The notes: generated from the sequence alone by a model not told the origin. A stretch of DNA of 64,000 nt from Galdieria partita (GCA_025991245.1 BQMJ01000057.1:1-64000), one strand, 5' to 3'; shown: positions 41,101-51,729, counted from the stretch's first letter. Translations and numbers: made by a program.

Positions 41101-42079
41101 ACCTCCAGAAAGATTCCTTCTTCATTTGTGTGAGGTTCCTCGATGTAGTCAAAAAGTCCAGAGTATCTTGTTCAAGCTCTCGTTTAAAGAAACGAGCGAC
41201 AAAGTTTTGCATGATTTGGAAACACTGATACAAGGTGCCAAAGAAATTTGTCAAAGCAACAGCTTGAAAGAGATTCTCTCCTTGAGCTTGTACATTGGCA
41301 ATGTTCTCAATGCACAACATCCTCAAGGAAATGCCAGAGGTTATTCCATTGAAGATATCAATATCTTTAGCGAAGTTCGTTCTACCAAATTCTCCCGCGT
41401 CACTTTGCTCAATTACATGGTTAGCATTTTCAAAAGAAATATGCCTCAAGTATTATCATTCTCAGAAGAACTGCTCTCCCTACGTTGGTGTGCCCATTTG
41501 GACAGTGATAGTTTGTTGGCACAGTTTGAAGGTTTAGAACATGGTCGGACTCAATTTGAGATAGATTGAAAATCATTACTAATGTTCTTTTTAGATATGC
41601 AACAGATGCACACGGAGATTTGCCAAAGTCTTGGAGACACTTGTTCTATGCCGTTCGGAGAAATGATGAGACCGTGGTATGAAGAGGCCCAACGGACAAT
41701 GGAACATTTAAGAACGAAGATTCATACATGGCATGAGCATATGGAGGATGTGATTCTGTATTTGCCTTCGGTCGACACAGCAGCTTGTTACAACTCTGCT
41801 TTTCAGCATTTATTTCGATTTGTTACTGACTTTCATCGAGCTTGGAATGAAACTGAAGAGTTGCATGTACTTCAGATGACGGGTACCCAGTTTGAGAGAA
41901 TTACAATTCAGGCACAACAAGTTCAGGAATGGTCTGAAGTAAACATTGTCAGCGACCGATTAGAAACGAATCCTATAGGAACAACAACATCATCTTCATC
42001 ATTGCCGCCACCACCTCCACCACCTCCTCCTCCATCTCTATCCTCACATCTTCCAACTATACCTTCAACTTGTAACTAG
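38147..42079 (+). CDS. Formin (FH2 domain) with C-terminal polyproline
   Basis: Actin nucleator/elongator. The FH2 domain covers about 40700-41760: RIHWHKIPINRLKDSIW (lasso/post start), SVQQASG, ISPPERFLLHLCEVPR, SLSLYIGNVLNAQHPQGNA and SRVTLLNYMVSIFKRNMP. A short intron (about 41544-41592, GTCGGACT...TTTTTAG) joins the last exon. That exon ends SLPPPPPPPPPPSLSS at 42002-42040, so the only proline run is after FH2. No FH1-like run is present between the N-terminal region and FH2; that linker is Ser/Thr/Asn-rich. The N-terminal part (38147 to about 39650) is split by several short introns and has PH-like sequence (RYLFKVTSERITIHNKYRFG). Splicing near 38940-38990 is not resolved, and the start could also be 38242. 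Confidence 0.85.
42005..42034 (+). other. Ten-proline tract downstream of FH2
   Basis: Ten consecutive proline codons using CCG, CCA and CCT, within the formin reading frame about 45 nt before its stop. Such tracts bind profilin in FH1 regions. Mixed codons argue for selection on the protein rather than simple repeat expansion. Confidence 0.9.
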
Positions 42080-42549
42080 TGTAAATGAAATGATTGTGTG
42101 AAAACGATGTGGTTTACAGACAAGATCCTGTTCAGCCATTGAAAGAGGCGATATCATCTCTCTTGAGACACTTGTTTATCGACATATTGGTTTAAAAGTG
42201 TTTTTATATAAACATTCCATACTCTCTTACTATTGAGACTTTCAGATTTTGAAAGATTTCAACAACTACCCTGTTGTTGTGTGATTTCCAAATGGATGTC
42301 AAGGAAAATTCATAAATGGCATTGTATTTCTTATCAATGATGTATAACCATAATAGTTCGAACAAACATATAGAAATGATAGAATATCATTTATTTAAAT
42401 ATAGAAGGGAATTCTCCCAATCAACTACTCAGTTCAACCACACTTTATAAATATACATCCATTTTGCCTTTTCTTAGGTACATAAGGACACAATCCAAGT
42501 TCGACGTCCCATAAGATCGATTGATAAAACGACTCCTGAATGAAGAATA
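42080..42549. other. Intergenic spacer between formin and TFIIS
   Basis: About 470 bp, AT-rich, without gene-like sequence. Likely formin 3' UTR and TFIIS promoter. Confidence 0.5.
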
Positions 42550-43170
42550 ATGGATGTACCTGCGCCTTCTTCACAAACGAGCAATAAAAGAAAACGTGAA
42601 ACTGCAAATCAGCAAGAAAATAACTCACAAGAGAAACAAAGAGATGGGAAAGCATTCCAATTTCATATCACAGGTGTCCCAATGCGTGATAAAGTGCGCA
42701 CGTTATTTTATCAAGTTCTCACAACGGAGGATAGGAAGCAAGAAAGACAAATACCTACTCACGTGACTGTAGAAGAAATAGAGGAACAACTATTCGTTCA
42801 ATGTGATAAGGAAACGAGTAAAGAATACCAGGAAAGGTTTCGAAGTCTCTATCGCAACTTGAAAGACACCAAGAACGCCAGTTTACGGGAAGCCGTCTTG
42901 TCTAGAACGATACTTCCCAAGGACTTTGTGGTTATGACGCCCCACGAATTGGCCAATCCGGAACTTAAAAAGGAGCGCGAACAGCTGAGAAAAGAAAGTA
43001 TTCGCGAATCAAAGAAAAGTGTTGACACTCAAACTTTTTCGGAAGAGTTCCAATGCAGAAAGTGTGGACTTCGGAAGTGCTCTTTCTTTCAGATGCAAAC
43101 ACGTAGTGCGGATGAACCTATGACAACTTTTGTAACTTGCCATCATTGTGGAAATCGTTGGAAGCAATAG
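42550..43170 (+). CDS. Transcription elongation factor TFIIS, short form
   Basis: Single exon, 206 residues. TFIIS rescues stalled RNA polymerase II by stimulating transcript cleavage. Residues about 47-150 match the central domain II (MRDKVRTLFYQVL, YQERFRSLYRNLKDTKN, REAVLSRTILPKDFVVMTP). Residues about 167-205 are the zinc ribbon: CRKCGLRKCSFFQMQTRSAD with the acidic hairpin RSADEPMTTF, then CHHCGNRWKQ. The usual N-terminal domain I (four-helix TND/LW domain) is absent; only a charged, Gln/Asn-rich lead of about 45 residues precedes domain II. All residues needed for polymerase binding and cleavage appear present. Confidence 0.93.
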   Translation: MDVPAPSSQTSNKRKRETANQQENNSQEKQRDGKAFQFHITGVPMRDKVRTLFYQVLTTEDRKQERQIPTHVTVEEIEEQLFVQCDKETSKEYQERFRSLYRNLKDTKNASLREAVLSRTILPKDFVVMTPHELANPELKKEREQLRKESIRESKKSVDTQTFSEEFQCRKCGLRKCSFFQMQTRSADEPMTTFVTCHHCGNRWKQ

Positions 43171-43329
43171 TATCAATAAAAATATTCGACCATAGGAAGA
43201 TATTTGGCGCCATCTGAAATGCGCTCTTCTGGAAACTTCGATGAAAGGAATGAAAAACCTCCACATTGTGAATGAACACATCTTTGCGAAAGAATTGTCC
43301 GATTGAAAAGTTTCAAGTAACTTGTTATC

Positions 43330-45246
43330 ATGTCAGATGACGAGCTTATGGATACGAGTCCTCCAATGTTGGAAGATGAGGACTTGTCAGATAGTGAAAC
43401 AATTGGAACAAAATATGAAGGAGACTTAACGGGTGATGGAGGAGTTGAAAAGGTTATTTTGAAACAAGGTGAAGGTTATAAGCGGCCAGAAAAGGGAGAT
43501 GAAGTACGAGTAAACTATAGTGGGAAACTTCAAGGCTCTGAAGATGTCTTTGATAACAGTTACGAGAGAGGAGAACCTCTCAAGTTTACACTTGGCAGTG
43601 GTCAGGTGATAAAGGGTTGGGATATAGCAGTAGCTACGATGAAAAAGGGTGAAAAAGCAAAAGTGACGATCAAACCTGAATACGGTTATGGAGAAAAGGG
43701 AATGCCTCCTAAAATACCAGGTGAGTATGTTGAGTAGTAATCCGTCAGATGGCTGAATAAAAGTGTTTCATGAAGAAAATGCAACGTTGGTATTTGAAAT
43801 GGAACTGATAGACTGGACAAGTGTGAAAGATATGTTCGGTGATGGCAAAGTCATCAAGTATATCTTGGAAGAAGGAAGTGGTTGGGAACGTCCGCAAGAT
43901 AAATCTGAAGTATTCGTGAACGTAACAGCTAAGACCGTAGACCATCGAGTTCTTTGGGAACAGAAAGAGTTGTCGTTTGTAGTAGGAGAAAGTCAAATTC
44001 CTGAGTTATGGGAAAAGGTACGTGATCTGTCATAGACTAGTTGAAGGATATTGAGTTGTTCCATGCAGGCCATAAGAGATATGAAAAAGTCATCAAAAGT
44101 TCGTCTTGTGTGCAAAGATGAACGCATTAGAGTAGCCGGTCTACCTTTCGAACTTCCTGATGATATCCATTTTGTGGAGTATGAGCTGGAATTGGTTCGA
44201 TGGAACAAAGTAGAAGATATTTCTAAAGATGGTGGAGTTGTTAAGAAGATTATAAAAGAAGGTGACGGTTGGGAAAGACCTTCGGATGAGACCAAAGCTA
44301 TTGTGAATATGATTATGAAGGATTGGAATAGTCAAAAGATAATTGAAGAGAAAGAGAATTATGAACTGATAGTGGGAGACGGTGTTGTTATTGAAGGAGT
44401 TGATTTGGCATTGGAAACCATGAAGAAAGGAGAAAGGGCAGTTTTGACTATTGCACCCAATTATGCCTTTAAGGAAGCTGGAGTAGTGGTTCCTGAAGGT
44501 TTTTCAAGAGATTCAACCGTTCAAGTCGAGTTGGAACTGATCTCATTTGAAAGAGCCAAAGACTCGTGGAATTTGTCAAAGGAAGAAAAGATAGAAAATG
44601 CATTACGTACGAAAGACAAAGGAAACGAGTTGTTCAAATCCGGTAGATATAAATTGGCAAAGAAGTAAGTATACTTTGCTGTCACATGGAGATACATATT
44701 GTCAACAATGTTCTTTTAGGAAGTATGAAAAAGTGGTGAATAATTTGGAGTTTGATGTTCGGAACAAATCGGATCTCAGTGCAGAACAGAAACAACAAGG
44801 AAAGTCGATTCTATTGCAGACCTACTTGAATCTTGCAGCATGTGAAGAGAAATTCGGCAATCCCAACGGTGTGTTGAAACAATGCAACAAAGCCTTGGAA
44901 ATGGATTCAGTGAATGTAAAGGTTGGTAAACTTTTTTGTCATGTCATACTTTGCTGTTTTCTGATTGTTGTTGTTTTCTTTGCAGGCATTATTTAGAAGA
45001 GCATCTTCTTATCTGCGGATGTCTGAAGTGTTACTTGCTGAGAAAGATTTAAAGCGAGCTTTAGAGTTGGATCCTTCCAACGTGGCGCTAAAGAAGAAGA
45101 TGCGTGAACTTCGCCAAGTGAAGGCTGAACAGGATGCAAAGGATCGCAGACTATTTGGAAATATGTTTTCGAGATTAGGACAACTAGAAGACGATATAAG
45201 AAAATCGAATGAGGAAACAAAGGCCAAAGAGATTACTGCTTCTTGA
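43330..45246 (+). CDS. Multi-FKBP-domain peptidyl-prolyl isomerase with TPR
   Basis: Five exons with short GT-AG introns (near 43722-43762, 44016-44068, 44668-44720 and 44922-44986). Layout: an acidic N-terminus; FKBP domain 1 (about residues 38-135) with the isomerase residues in place (VRVNYSGKLQ, FDNSYERGEPLKFTLGSGQV, IKGWDIAVATMKKGE, PEYGYGEKG); degenerate FKBP domains 2 and 3 in which the GWD tryptophan is replaced (IPELWEK and IEGVDLALETM); then a TPR region (YLNLAACEEKFGNPNGVLKQ, ALFRRASSYLRMSEV, KDLKRALELDPSN) and a charged tail. This is the plan of plant ROF1/FKBP62, cochaperones that bind the Hsp90 C-terminus. The stop is 21 bp from the stop of the convergent methyltransferase gene. 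Confidence 0.92.
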
Positions 45247-45267
45247 GAATAATATGTGGTCGACTAA

Positions 45268-46248
45268 CTAGGTGGGATTGACATTTGGCAGTTTACTTGC
45301 AGTGACCATATAAAGAGGATCTGATATTATCTATTTAGCAATTATGTACAAAGTTCAAGTTGATTACCTGTGATACCCCAATTGGGACTCAAGTCATAAG
45401 CTGTTGGAGCACTAAACATGGCACTATGATGTATCTATGAGTGCACTGAATACAAGAAAATCACGAAAATACTTACGTATAATGAAAGAAACTGCCAACG
45501 ATATACACTCGTTGCTTAAGACAGTATGTGATGACTCTCAAGTTGAAAAGTTTTCAGACTTACCAAATCGTTACTGGACAACCACACTGAAACTGCCTTT
45601 GTAGGAAAACAGCTGAAAACAAACTAACGTTCAGTCACTACAAGTAGAAAAGATACATACCGGTTACTAAAACTAATATAAGCCATTCCCTTTGGACGGA
45701 GGACTCTTCCTATTTCACGGAATACTTGCAAAGGTTGAGTCAAATAATCTACACTAACGACCATAGTCACTATATCGAATCTCTCACTAGGATATGGAAA
45801 GTTTGGATTCTCTTGCAAGTCTATCACATGATATTCCTATTTCAAATAATCTTCGTTTCATGCATGTACAAAGATATCTCTTACATCGAGTCTGCTATTC
45901 TTTGACAATTCTACTTCATTCAATCCGATTCCAGCCACAAATCTAGCCTTGTAGTCATCAGGATAATGAGACACCCAACTAGAACAACTACCACAAACTT
46001 GATGAACCAATCAATTTATCTTTAACTACTTACACGTCTAAGATATCTGCAAGAGGAACAAAGTGTTGTCGATAAAACTTAGTAAGTGCTCTCACAGCAA
46101 AGTCATCAATATGATAAACCAATCTTGGTTGAGAATAGAATCGAGAGTCGTTACTTTCATCAAGTCGGGAAAAGTCATCTGCTGTGTATGGCCAAGTCTT
46201 TGGATATTCAGCTTCTTTCAGCACTTTGCTAATCCGATCTCCCAACAT
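45268..46248 (-). CDS. SAM-dependent methyltransferase, type 11 family
   Basis: Six short exons. Conserved blocks: WPYTADDFSRLDESNDSRFY, QPRLVYHIDDFAVRALTKFY, ILDVCSSWVSHYPDDYK (motif I region), then FDIVTMVVSVDYLTQPLQVF, IGRVLRPKGMAYISFSNRCF, VYIVGSFFHYT, YDLSPNWG and DPLYMVTASKLP. This order is shared with an uncharacterised plant and algal methyltransferase family that I recognise by its VVSVDYL and CSSWVSHYP motifs. Motif I lacks the usual GxGxG. The start is taken at the ATG of MLGDRISKVL; an open frame continues upstream without another ATG. It lies 56 bp downstream of a second methyltransferase gene, and its stop is 21 bp from the FKBP gene stop. The substrate is unknown. Confidence 0.8.
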
Positions 46249-46304
46249 TCCACTTCTGTTGGATACTTTTTCCAAAAGAAAAACAACTTTATTCCAAAAC
46301 TATT

Positions 46305-47138
46305 TCAAGCAAAGGCAATAAAAGCCAAACGTGCTCGATTCTTAACTTTTTCTTCGTCTTCCTTACAAGTTGCAGTTATACCTTCTCCACCTCTCCTCCA
46401 ACGAGACAAAAAGGTAGTTTCCACTCTTTTAAAACCAACCGATTGGAACAACTTGGTAAGAGATACACTCGTATGACAAACTCTTGGACTATTATGTCTT
46501 TCAAAATAAAAAGGTTCCTCATCGGGCAAGTCAATTCCCATAGTCTCCCCTATAAACATACCCTGATGAGGTTCCAATAGTTGATATACTTGATCAACAA
46601 ACTCTTTGCACTCCTTTGGAATCACGTGCAATACCAAAGTTGCGACAACTATGTCTACTCTCTTCAACTTTGACTTTACAAAAGCACTAAAATCCTCATC
46701 TCCTACACTTTTTACAGCAAAACAATTCTTCATTGTATTCTTGTCTTCAAAAAGTTCGAAACCCAAGTCAATAAAAGTGCTCGATATGTCTATTACCAAA
46801 TAGTTTTCAGGTTTCACTCCTTGTGAAAACACCAAGTCTCGACCATCTATTCCAAAAGCACAACCCACTTCAAGTATACAACAATCTTGTAAAGCTTTTT
46901 GAAGTTTTATATGTTCAAATAAAGGGTTCTTTCGTAATCCAATTCTTAGAAAGTAGAAACCTTCGACGCAACTATATTCCAGTAACTTTGAGCACGGTCT
47001 CGTATGGAAAATGAACACCTACCGATAGTTGAATTCTTTTTCTAAAGCCTTTTGTTGTATTTCCCGACCTTTTTCATATACTTGTTCCAGAGATAAACCT
47101 CCAAAGAGAGGTATTACTTCAGGGTCTATTTGATCCAT
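46305..47138 (-). CDS. Class I SAM-dependent methyltransferase
   Basis: Two exons: MDQIDPEVIPLFGGLSLEQV... from 47138, then an intron GTAGGTGTTC...GAATATAG (near 46970-47021), then the main exon to 46305; about 260 residues. Motif I is ILEVGCAFGIDGRDLV. Later class I landmarks are VDIVVATLVLHVI and LLEPHQGMFIGETMGIDLP. A region GFKRVETTFLSRW near the end matches the strand 6-7 part of the fold. It is tandem with another methyltransferase 56 bp downstream and divergent from the TIM23 gene across about 207 bp. The substrate is not predictable; the E-T-M-G-I and FYFERHNSPRV segments may mark a subfamily I do not recognise. Confidence 0.8.
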
Positions 47139-47345
47139 GAATAGATTGTCCTTTCAATCTTTTCTCAATGAAAAGGAATCTTGTTCATCTTTGGAATCCT
47201 TTTATTTGTACATATATATATATTTACATATTTGTATATTTCTTGATTTCTATATTGATTCTTTCATATTCTGTCGAGTTATCGATAGACAACATTGTGG
47301 AATCCCATTTCATCGTCGATCGCGTATTGGTGGATTGTTTGTGAA

Positions 47346-48118
47346 ATGACTTCCAACCAACAAGACAACTTTGATACGAGTTCTATTTTTGATACTGGAA
47401 GTAGGTTTTGTTATCAGTATGTCAATTGATATATTGACCGGAAGGACTATTTAGATGACCCATTTTCAACTACAGAATATTCTAATGAACAAAGTGGGAA
47501 CGAGTCACCTACTCTGGACTTTGGTCACTTGGATAGAATTAATCCACTGACTATTGCACCTGCATTAGGTGTTTATGCACCTGGTTATGGAAACTCACCT
47601 GAATATCTTTTTGCAGAAGACTATACGGTGTGTACATATATCATATTCTGTATTGTGGGCAAGTATTCATTCTCTATATGGTATATTAGGATTATCGCAA
47701 AAAGTCTTGGGGAGAGCAGCTTATGTATTGGACAGGAGTATCTTATTTAAGTGGCGCAGTAACTGGTGGTTCTTATGGATGTATAGAAGGTCTTCGTACT
47801 TCAAGTGGCAAAAGTTGGAAACTACGAGTCAATGCAATACTCAATGCCAGTGGACGAAGAGGAGCTGCGTTGGCCAATGCCTGTGGAATCTTAGCACTTA
47901 TGTTTTCAGGATTTGAGTCTATTTATGACCATTATCTTGGAGATGATACCGTATATAACTATGCTTTAGCTGGTATTTCAGCTGGTCTTGTATACAAGTC
48001 AACAGCGGGTCTTAAACCAGCAAGTATTTATAGTGCAAGTTTAGGTTTGGCAGGAGTGTTGGGAATATATGCAGCAAGACAAGGAATGTATGGCCGTCGT
48101 TTACAAACACTCGTTTAA
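47346..48118 (+). CDS. TIM23: Mitochondrial import channel TIM23
   Basis: Core of the inner-membrane translocase for presequence proteins. Three exons; introns near 47401-47453 (GTAGGT...TTTAG) and 47629-47690. The N-terminal ~70 residues are hydrophilic (intermembrane-space part), including INPLTIAPALGVYAPGYG. The Tim17/22/23 domain then has four membrane spans with Gly motifs: YLSGAVTGGSYGCIEGLR, LNASGRRGAALANACGI, AGISAGLVYKSTAG and YSASLGLAGVLGIYAAR. The NASGRRG segment matches the family signature between spans 1 and 2. The stop is 45 bp before the next start. A ROMO1/Mgr2-like gene, whose yeast relative is a TIM23 partner, is 4.3 kb downstream. Confidence 0.92.
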
Positions 48119-48163
48119 TGTAACTTTGACAATTCATTCCCTTTTGCATTTCGTTACGAGCCA

Positions 48164-49933
48164 ATGAATAGACTAGGCAAACCCTTTTTCTTGTTACAAC
48201 CATATAAACTACTTGCTAAAAGATTTTCAAGTTTTACACAAGAAACGAGAACAGCACAAAGTGTGTCTAAAAAGTTGGTTGGATCGGATTACTCTTCGTC
48301 TCCTTTGGACGCTGCAAAGAGTTATATGGAGAGCATAGCTGCTTTAACAGAATGGTCTCCAGCAGATTTGAATACGAAAACAAATAAGAAGAACACAAAG
48401 GACTCTATTTTAGGCGACGAAGAAAGGAAACAATCTCTTCTCGATATTCGTCGCACTACTCACAACACTTTATGGGAAGTATTGAAGAAACCTCCAGCAC
48501 CTCAAAAGATGAAATCATTCTCTCTTAGACAAATAACTCAGTCCATCATACAATCTTTATCTCATAGCTTTGTGGATCTATTTCCACATTTAGATATGTC
48601 AAGGAAAGCAAGATTGATGGGTATCTTGATGGTTGACTTTCCAACGCATTCATCAGTACTCTCCAAGTTATATCCTTCCTTAAAGTCTTCTTCTTCTATG
48701 AATCTTGTGAATACTTCAAGTCAAGATTGGGATGATGACAACATGCAAGACTTTCAAGGCTTTTCTCTATATTATCCTGGAGTAGAGAAATACTATGGAT
48801 GGTTCTTTTATTGGAACTTTTTCTCTTTGCTACTCAATCATCCAAAGGGATTTCAGGTGTTGTGTGATGTGAGATATCTTTTGAATATTATTTATACACC
48901 GGAACAAGTGAAGCAATTGGAATCCTATTTCTTAGTCGATCGTCCGTTTCAAGTAGCAACGGATAGTATTTCATGGCTGATCAGATACAACCATCGAGTA
49001 CTTGCTCCTTGTTTTGGTCAATCCTTTTTAGGAGTTCATGAGTTGAATGCAAACTATGCTCCATTTCTAGTTGCCTATTCTCGAGCACTCAAGAGACTTC
49101 ATGCAGTAGAATCAGAAGATGAAGGAAATCGTAGGATACAACACAAATATAGAAAAATATTTGCTCTCACTCAAATTGCTTTACCCAAGTTTCCATTATC
49201 TTTTTGTGAAGTTGTTTTCTTACCTCAACCAGCGACCAGTCTTCATCAAATAGAGGAGTTTGCAAAGAACAGCAATGAATTCAATCTTTCTACAAGTTAT
49301 CCAACTGTGATTGAGCATATTCGTTCATTTATGTTACCTAGAATGAATTTTTCGAGACTTTTATTGAATCGAGTCATGAGGGAAAGAATACCGCAAATAA
49401 CGAAACAAACGGATAGAATCTATTCTCTTAGTCGATTGGGAGACTTTGTAGATTGGCTTTGGAGATATTTTATTTTAAAAATAGGCACCCGAGAGTTTCC
49501 AGTATCGATGCCGAAAGATGTTTATAGTCGAGTGGAAAGTGTGTTGAGTATTCTTTATGGAGACTTGAATAGTCAACCATTGAGAATGAAAAGTGAATTT
49601 TTACAACGAGACTATCAACAATTGGAACAAGAGAAAGAGTTGTTGTTGTCACTTTGTGCATTGTATATTTGTTATGTCAAACGTTTAAAAGGACTTCCTT
49701 ATGATGCTCTTGCAACTTTTCATTTAGGAAATGGTGCAGAGTTATCCGATATATGTTGGATGGGAGATGATCTTAGCTCATCTACTGCGATGGCCAAGAA
49801 TCTTTGTATGATGGCATTGTTTAGTTATCGATTGGAATGTCAAGAAGAGAATGTAATTGTATTTTCTACCGAAGGAAAGATTTGTGTGAGTGAAAAGGTC
49901 AAGTCATTATTGGATCGATTGCCATATGTTTAA
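48164..49933 (+). CDS. Malonyl-CoA decarboxylase-like protein (diverged)
   Basis: Single exon, 589 residues, with a basic N-terminus (LLQPYKLLAKRFSSF) suited to mitochondrial import. Two regions match malonyl-CoA decarboxylase by eye. ALTQIALPKFPLSFCEVVFL ... SLHQI fits the family pattern around RCYFFSH..P.EPLVVLHVAL. ATFHLGNGAELSDICWMGDD fits [20 protein letters not shown], so the catalytic histidine of FHL is kept. The family's other catalytic block, SxLSPIPGF with the serine, is not found; the corresponding place reads HIRSFMLPRMNFSRLLLNRV. MCD converts malonyl-CoA to acetyl-CoA in mitochondria or peroxisomes. This copy may be a diverged paralogue with altered or lost activity. It is longer than the usual ~490 residues, with an extended N-terminal half. 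Confidence 0.65.
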   Translation: MNRLGKPFFLLQPYKLLAKRFSSFTQETRTAQSVSKKLVGSDYSSSPLDAAKSYMESIAALTEWSPADLNTKTNKKNTKDSILGDEERKQSLLDIRRTTHNTLWEVLKKPPAPQKMKSFSLRQITQSIIQSLSHSFVDLFPHLDMSRKARLMGILMVDFPTHSSVLSKLYPSLKSSSSMNLVNTSSQDWDDDNMQDFQGFSLYYPGVEKYYGWFFYWNFFSLLLNHPKGFQVLCDVRYLLNIIYTPEQVKQLESYFLVDRPFQVATDSISWLIRYNHRVLAPCFGQSFLGVHELNANYAPFLVAYSRALKRLHAVESEDEGNRRIQHKYRKIFALTQIALPKFPLSFCEVVFLPQPATSLHQIEEFAKNSNEFNLSTSYPTVIEHIRSFMLPRMNFSRLLLNRVMRERIPQITKQTDRIYSLSRLGDFVDWLWRYFILKIGTREFPVSMPKDVYSRVESVLSILYGDLNSQPLRMKSEFLQRDYQQLEQEKELLLSLCALYICYVKRLKGLPYDALATFHLGNGAELSDICWMGDDLSSSTAMAKNLCMMALFSYRLECQEENVIVFSTEGKICVSEKVKSLLDRLPYV

Positions 49934-50027
49934 CAAGGGCTCTTTTGTTCTATGAATCGAATCCATACAATAACATCTTCGAATCTTCCCAATATGAAGT
50001 GGAGGATGATGATGAGGAGGAATTGCA

Positions 50028-51637
50028 CTATTGTTGAAAAGATACGATGGAAGCCATTCTTTGTACATTTTGTAACAAAATATCCTTCCAAGGACGATCC
50101 AAAATATCTTTGATTTCTTCCAAAGATAAGTTTTTGGTTTCTGGAACCAACAATAGGAAATAGAACCAACCTATTGCAGTTATTCCACCATAGAAACCTA
50201 TAAAAGTTCCAGGTTGGGTCATTGCACGAGTCATTTCTAAAAAGGCATAAGAAGTTATCCAGTTGCCAATAAAATTGGAAAGAATTCCCAAACTCATTCC
50301 ATAACTTCTCAAGTAATTGGGATAAAGTTCAGCATTCATAACAAATGGAACAGGGCCTAAGGAAGAACCCCAAAATATATAAAATAATACAACTCCAACA
50401 GTATATATGGCAACCAATGACTGGGTACAACAACTAAAAAAGGAACAACCAATAAATATCAATCCTATTATAACTCCGGGAGTAAGAATCAATAAAAGGG
50501 GTCTTCTTCCATATCGATCCACCATATAAATAGCTGGTATGGAAGAAAGAAATAAAGTTCCACCTCCAATCATACTAATATAGATAGAGTCATGAACGGA
50601 AAGTCCTGCTTTCCTATACATACTGCCAAGAAAATAAAGAATAGAATTGGTACCCGAAAACTGTTGAAAGAACATTAATAATACTCCATGAATACATGCT
50701 TTGCGACAATAAGGAATTCGATAGAAATCTAACCATATCCATCGACCTTTAGAAGCTTCTTTCTCCGTATGACACACTTTTTCCATCATCAAAAATTCTT
50801 CTCGTTCTTCAACTCTATCCAATCCTCGAAGACCTTTCCAAGTAATATAGGCATTCAACAATGCATCCTTTCTCATCAACCAACGAGGACTTTCGGGAAA
50901 GAATAAAACTCCCAACATCAACAAGGAAGAAAATACTAAAGAAGAACCAAGAATATATCTCCAAGTGCCAACCACGTGAAGAAATATCGCACTCACTATA
51001 TAACCAGACAATATACCCAACATGATCATGACTGTATAAAGTGATACTATAGCACCTCTTTTGCTCTTAGGAAAACACTCCGAGGCATAAATAGGTATAG
51101 TCATAGTGCCTAGAGCAACTCCCATACCAAGAATAACTCTACCGGCAACCATTTCTCCATAACTTTGAGAAGAAGCCTCCAATATTGCACCGATGGTGTA
51201 AAATAGACAGGCAATCAATATACTATGCTTTCTACCCAAATATTCATTACAAGGTATTGCTCTACAATTATAAATAAGAGTCATTTCCATAAATAGGAGA
51301 GCACAACTTACAGCAAAGCACCACCAATACCACCCAAAGACATACCACTTGAAACAAGGGATTCTTGAGGAGTATCAAGGTTCATATCTGTTTTCAGAAA
51401 CAATAAAGCTCCACTGATTAGACTCACATTCAAACCATATATGAAGCCTCCCACACAAATGAACAGTCCCAAATAATACAATACATACTGAGGCTTTGGA
51501 AACAAAGATAACAGTACTATACTCTTTTTTCCACTTGTCTGACTTTCCAACTCTTGAATTCTGTCTCCATAGTCTAGTTGTGAATATTCCATGGATGTAT
51601 TGACGATCTCCTCATTACTAACATCGACTTGCATCAT
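50028..51637 (-). CDS. MFS sugar/polyol transporter
   Basis: Two exons with one intron of about 50 nt (GTAAGTTGTG...ATTGTAG, near 51261-51311). About 520 residues with 12 predicted membrane spans and a hydrophilic N-terminus of ~45. Sugar-porter signatures: FPESPRWLMRK after span 6, FFQQFSGTNSILYF in span 7, DRYGRRPLLLI between spans 8 and 9, and PETKNLSLEEI at the end. The loop between spans 2 and 3, usually GxLaDrxGRR, is altered to AIPCNEYLGRK, keeping only LGRK. The start is the ATG of MMQVDVSNEE; an open frame continues upstream through a (TA) run without an ATG. The substrate cannot be told from sequence; hexoses or polyols are typical of the family. Confidence 0.9.
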
Positions 51638-51683
51638 CCAACAACCTAATTGCAGCAATTCAACAAATGTCACTTGGACAAGT

Positions 51684-51686
<3 letters not shown>

Positions 51687-51729
<43 letters not shown>
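51687..51729. repeat. (AT)n microsatellite, about 21 units
   Basis: A perfect AT dinucleotide run of about 43 bp, some 50 bp upstream of the transporter start codon, thus inside its likely 5' UTR or promoter. Such runs change length easily. Confidence 0.95.

Noticed and set aside
46249-46304. Fusion of the two tandem methyltransferases into one protein
   Set aside because: The upstream frame ends with a stop, and the downstream gene has its own ATG followed by a conserved start region.
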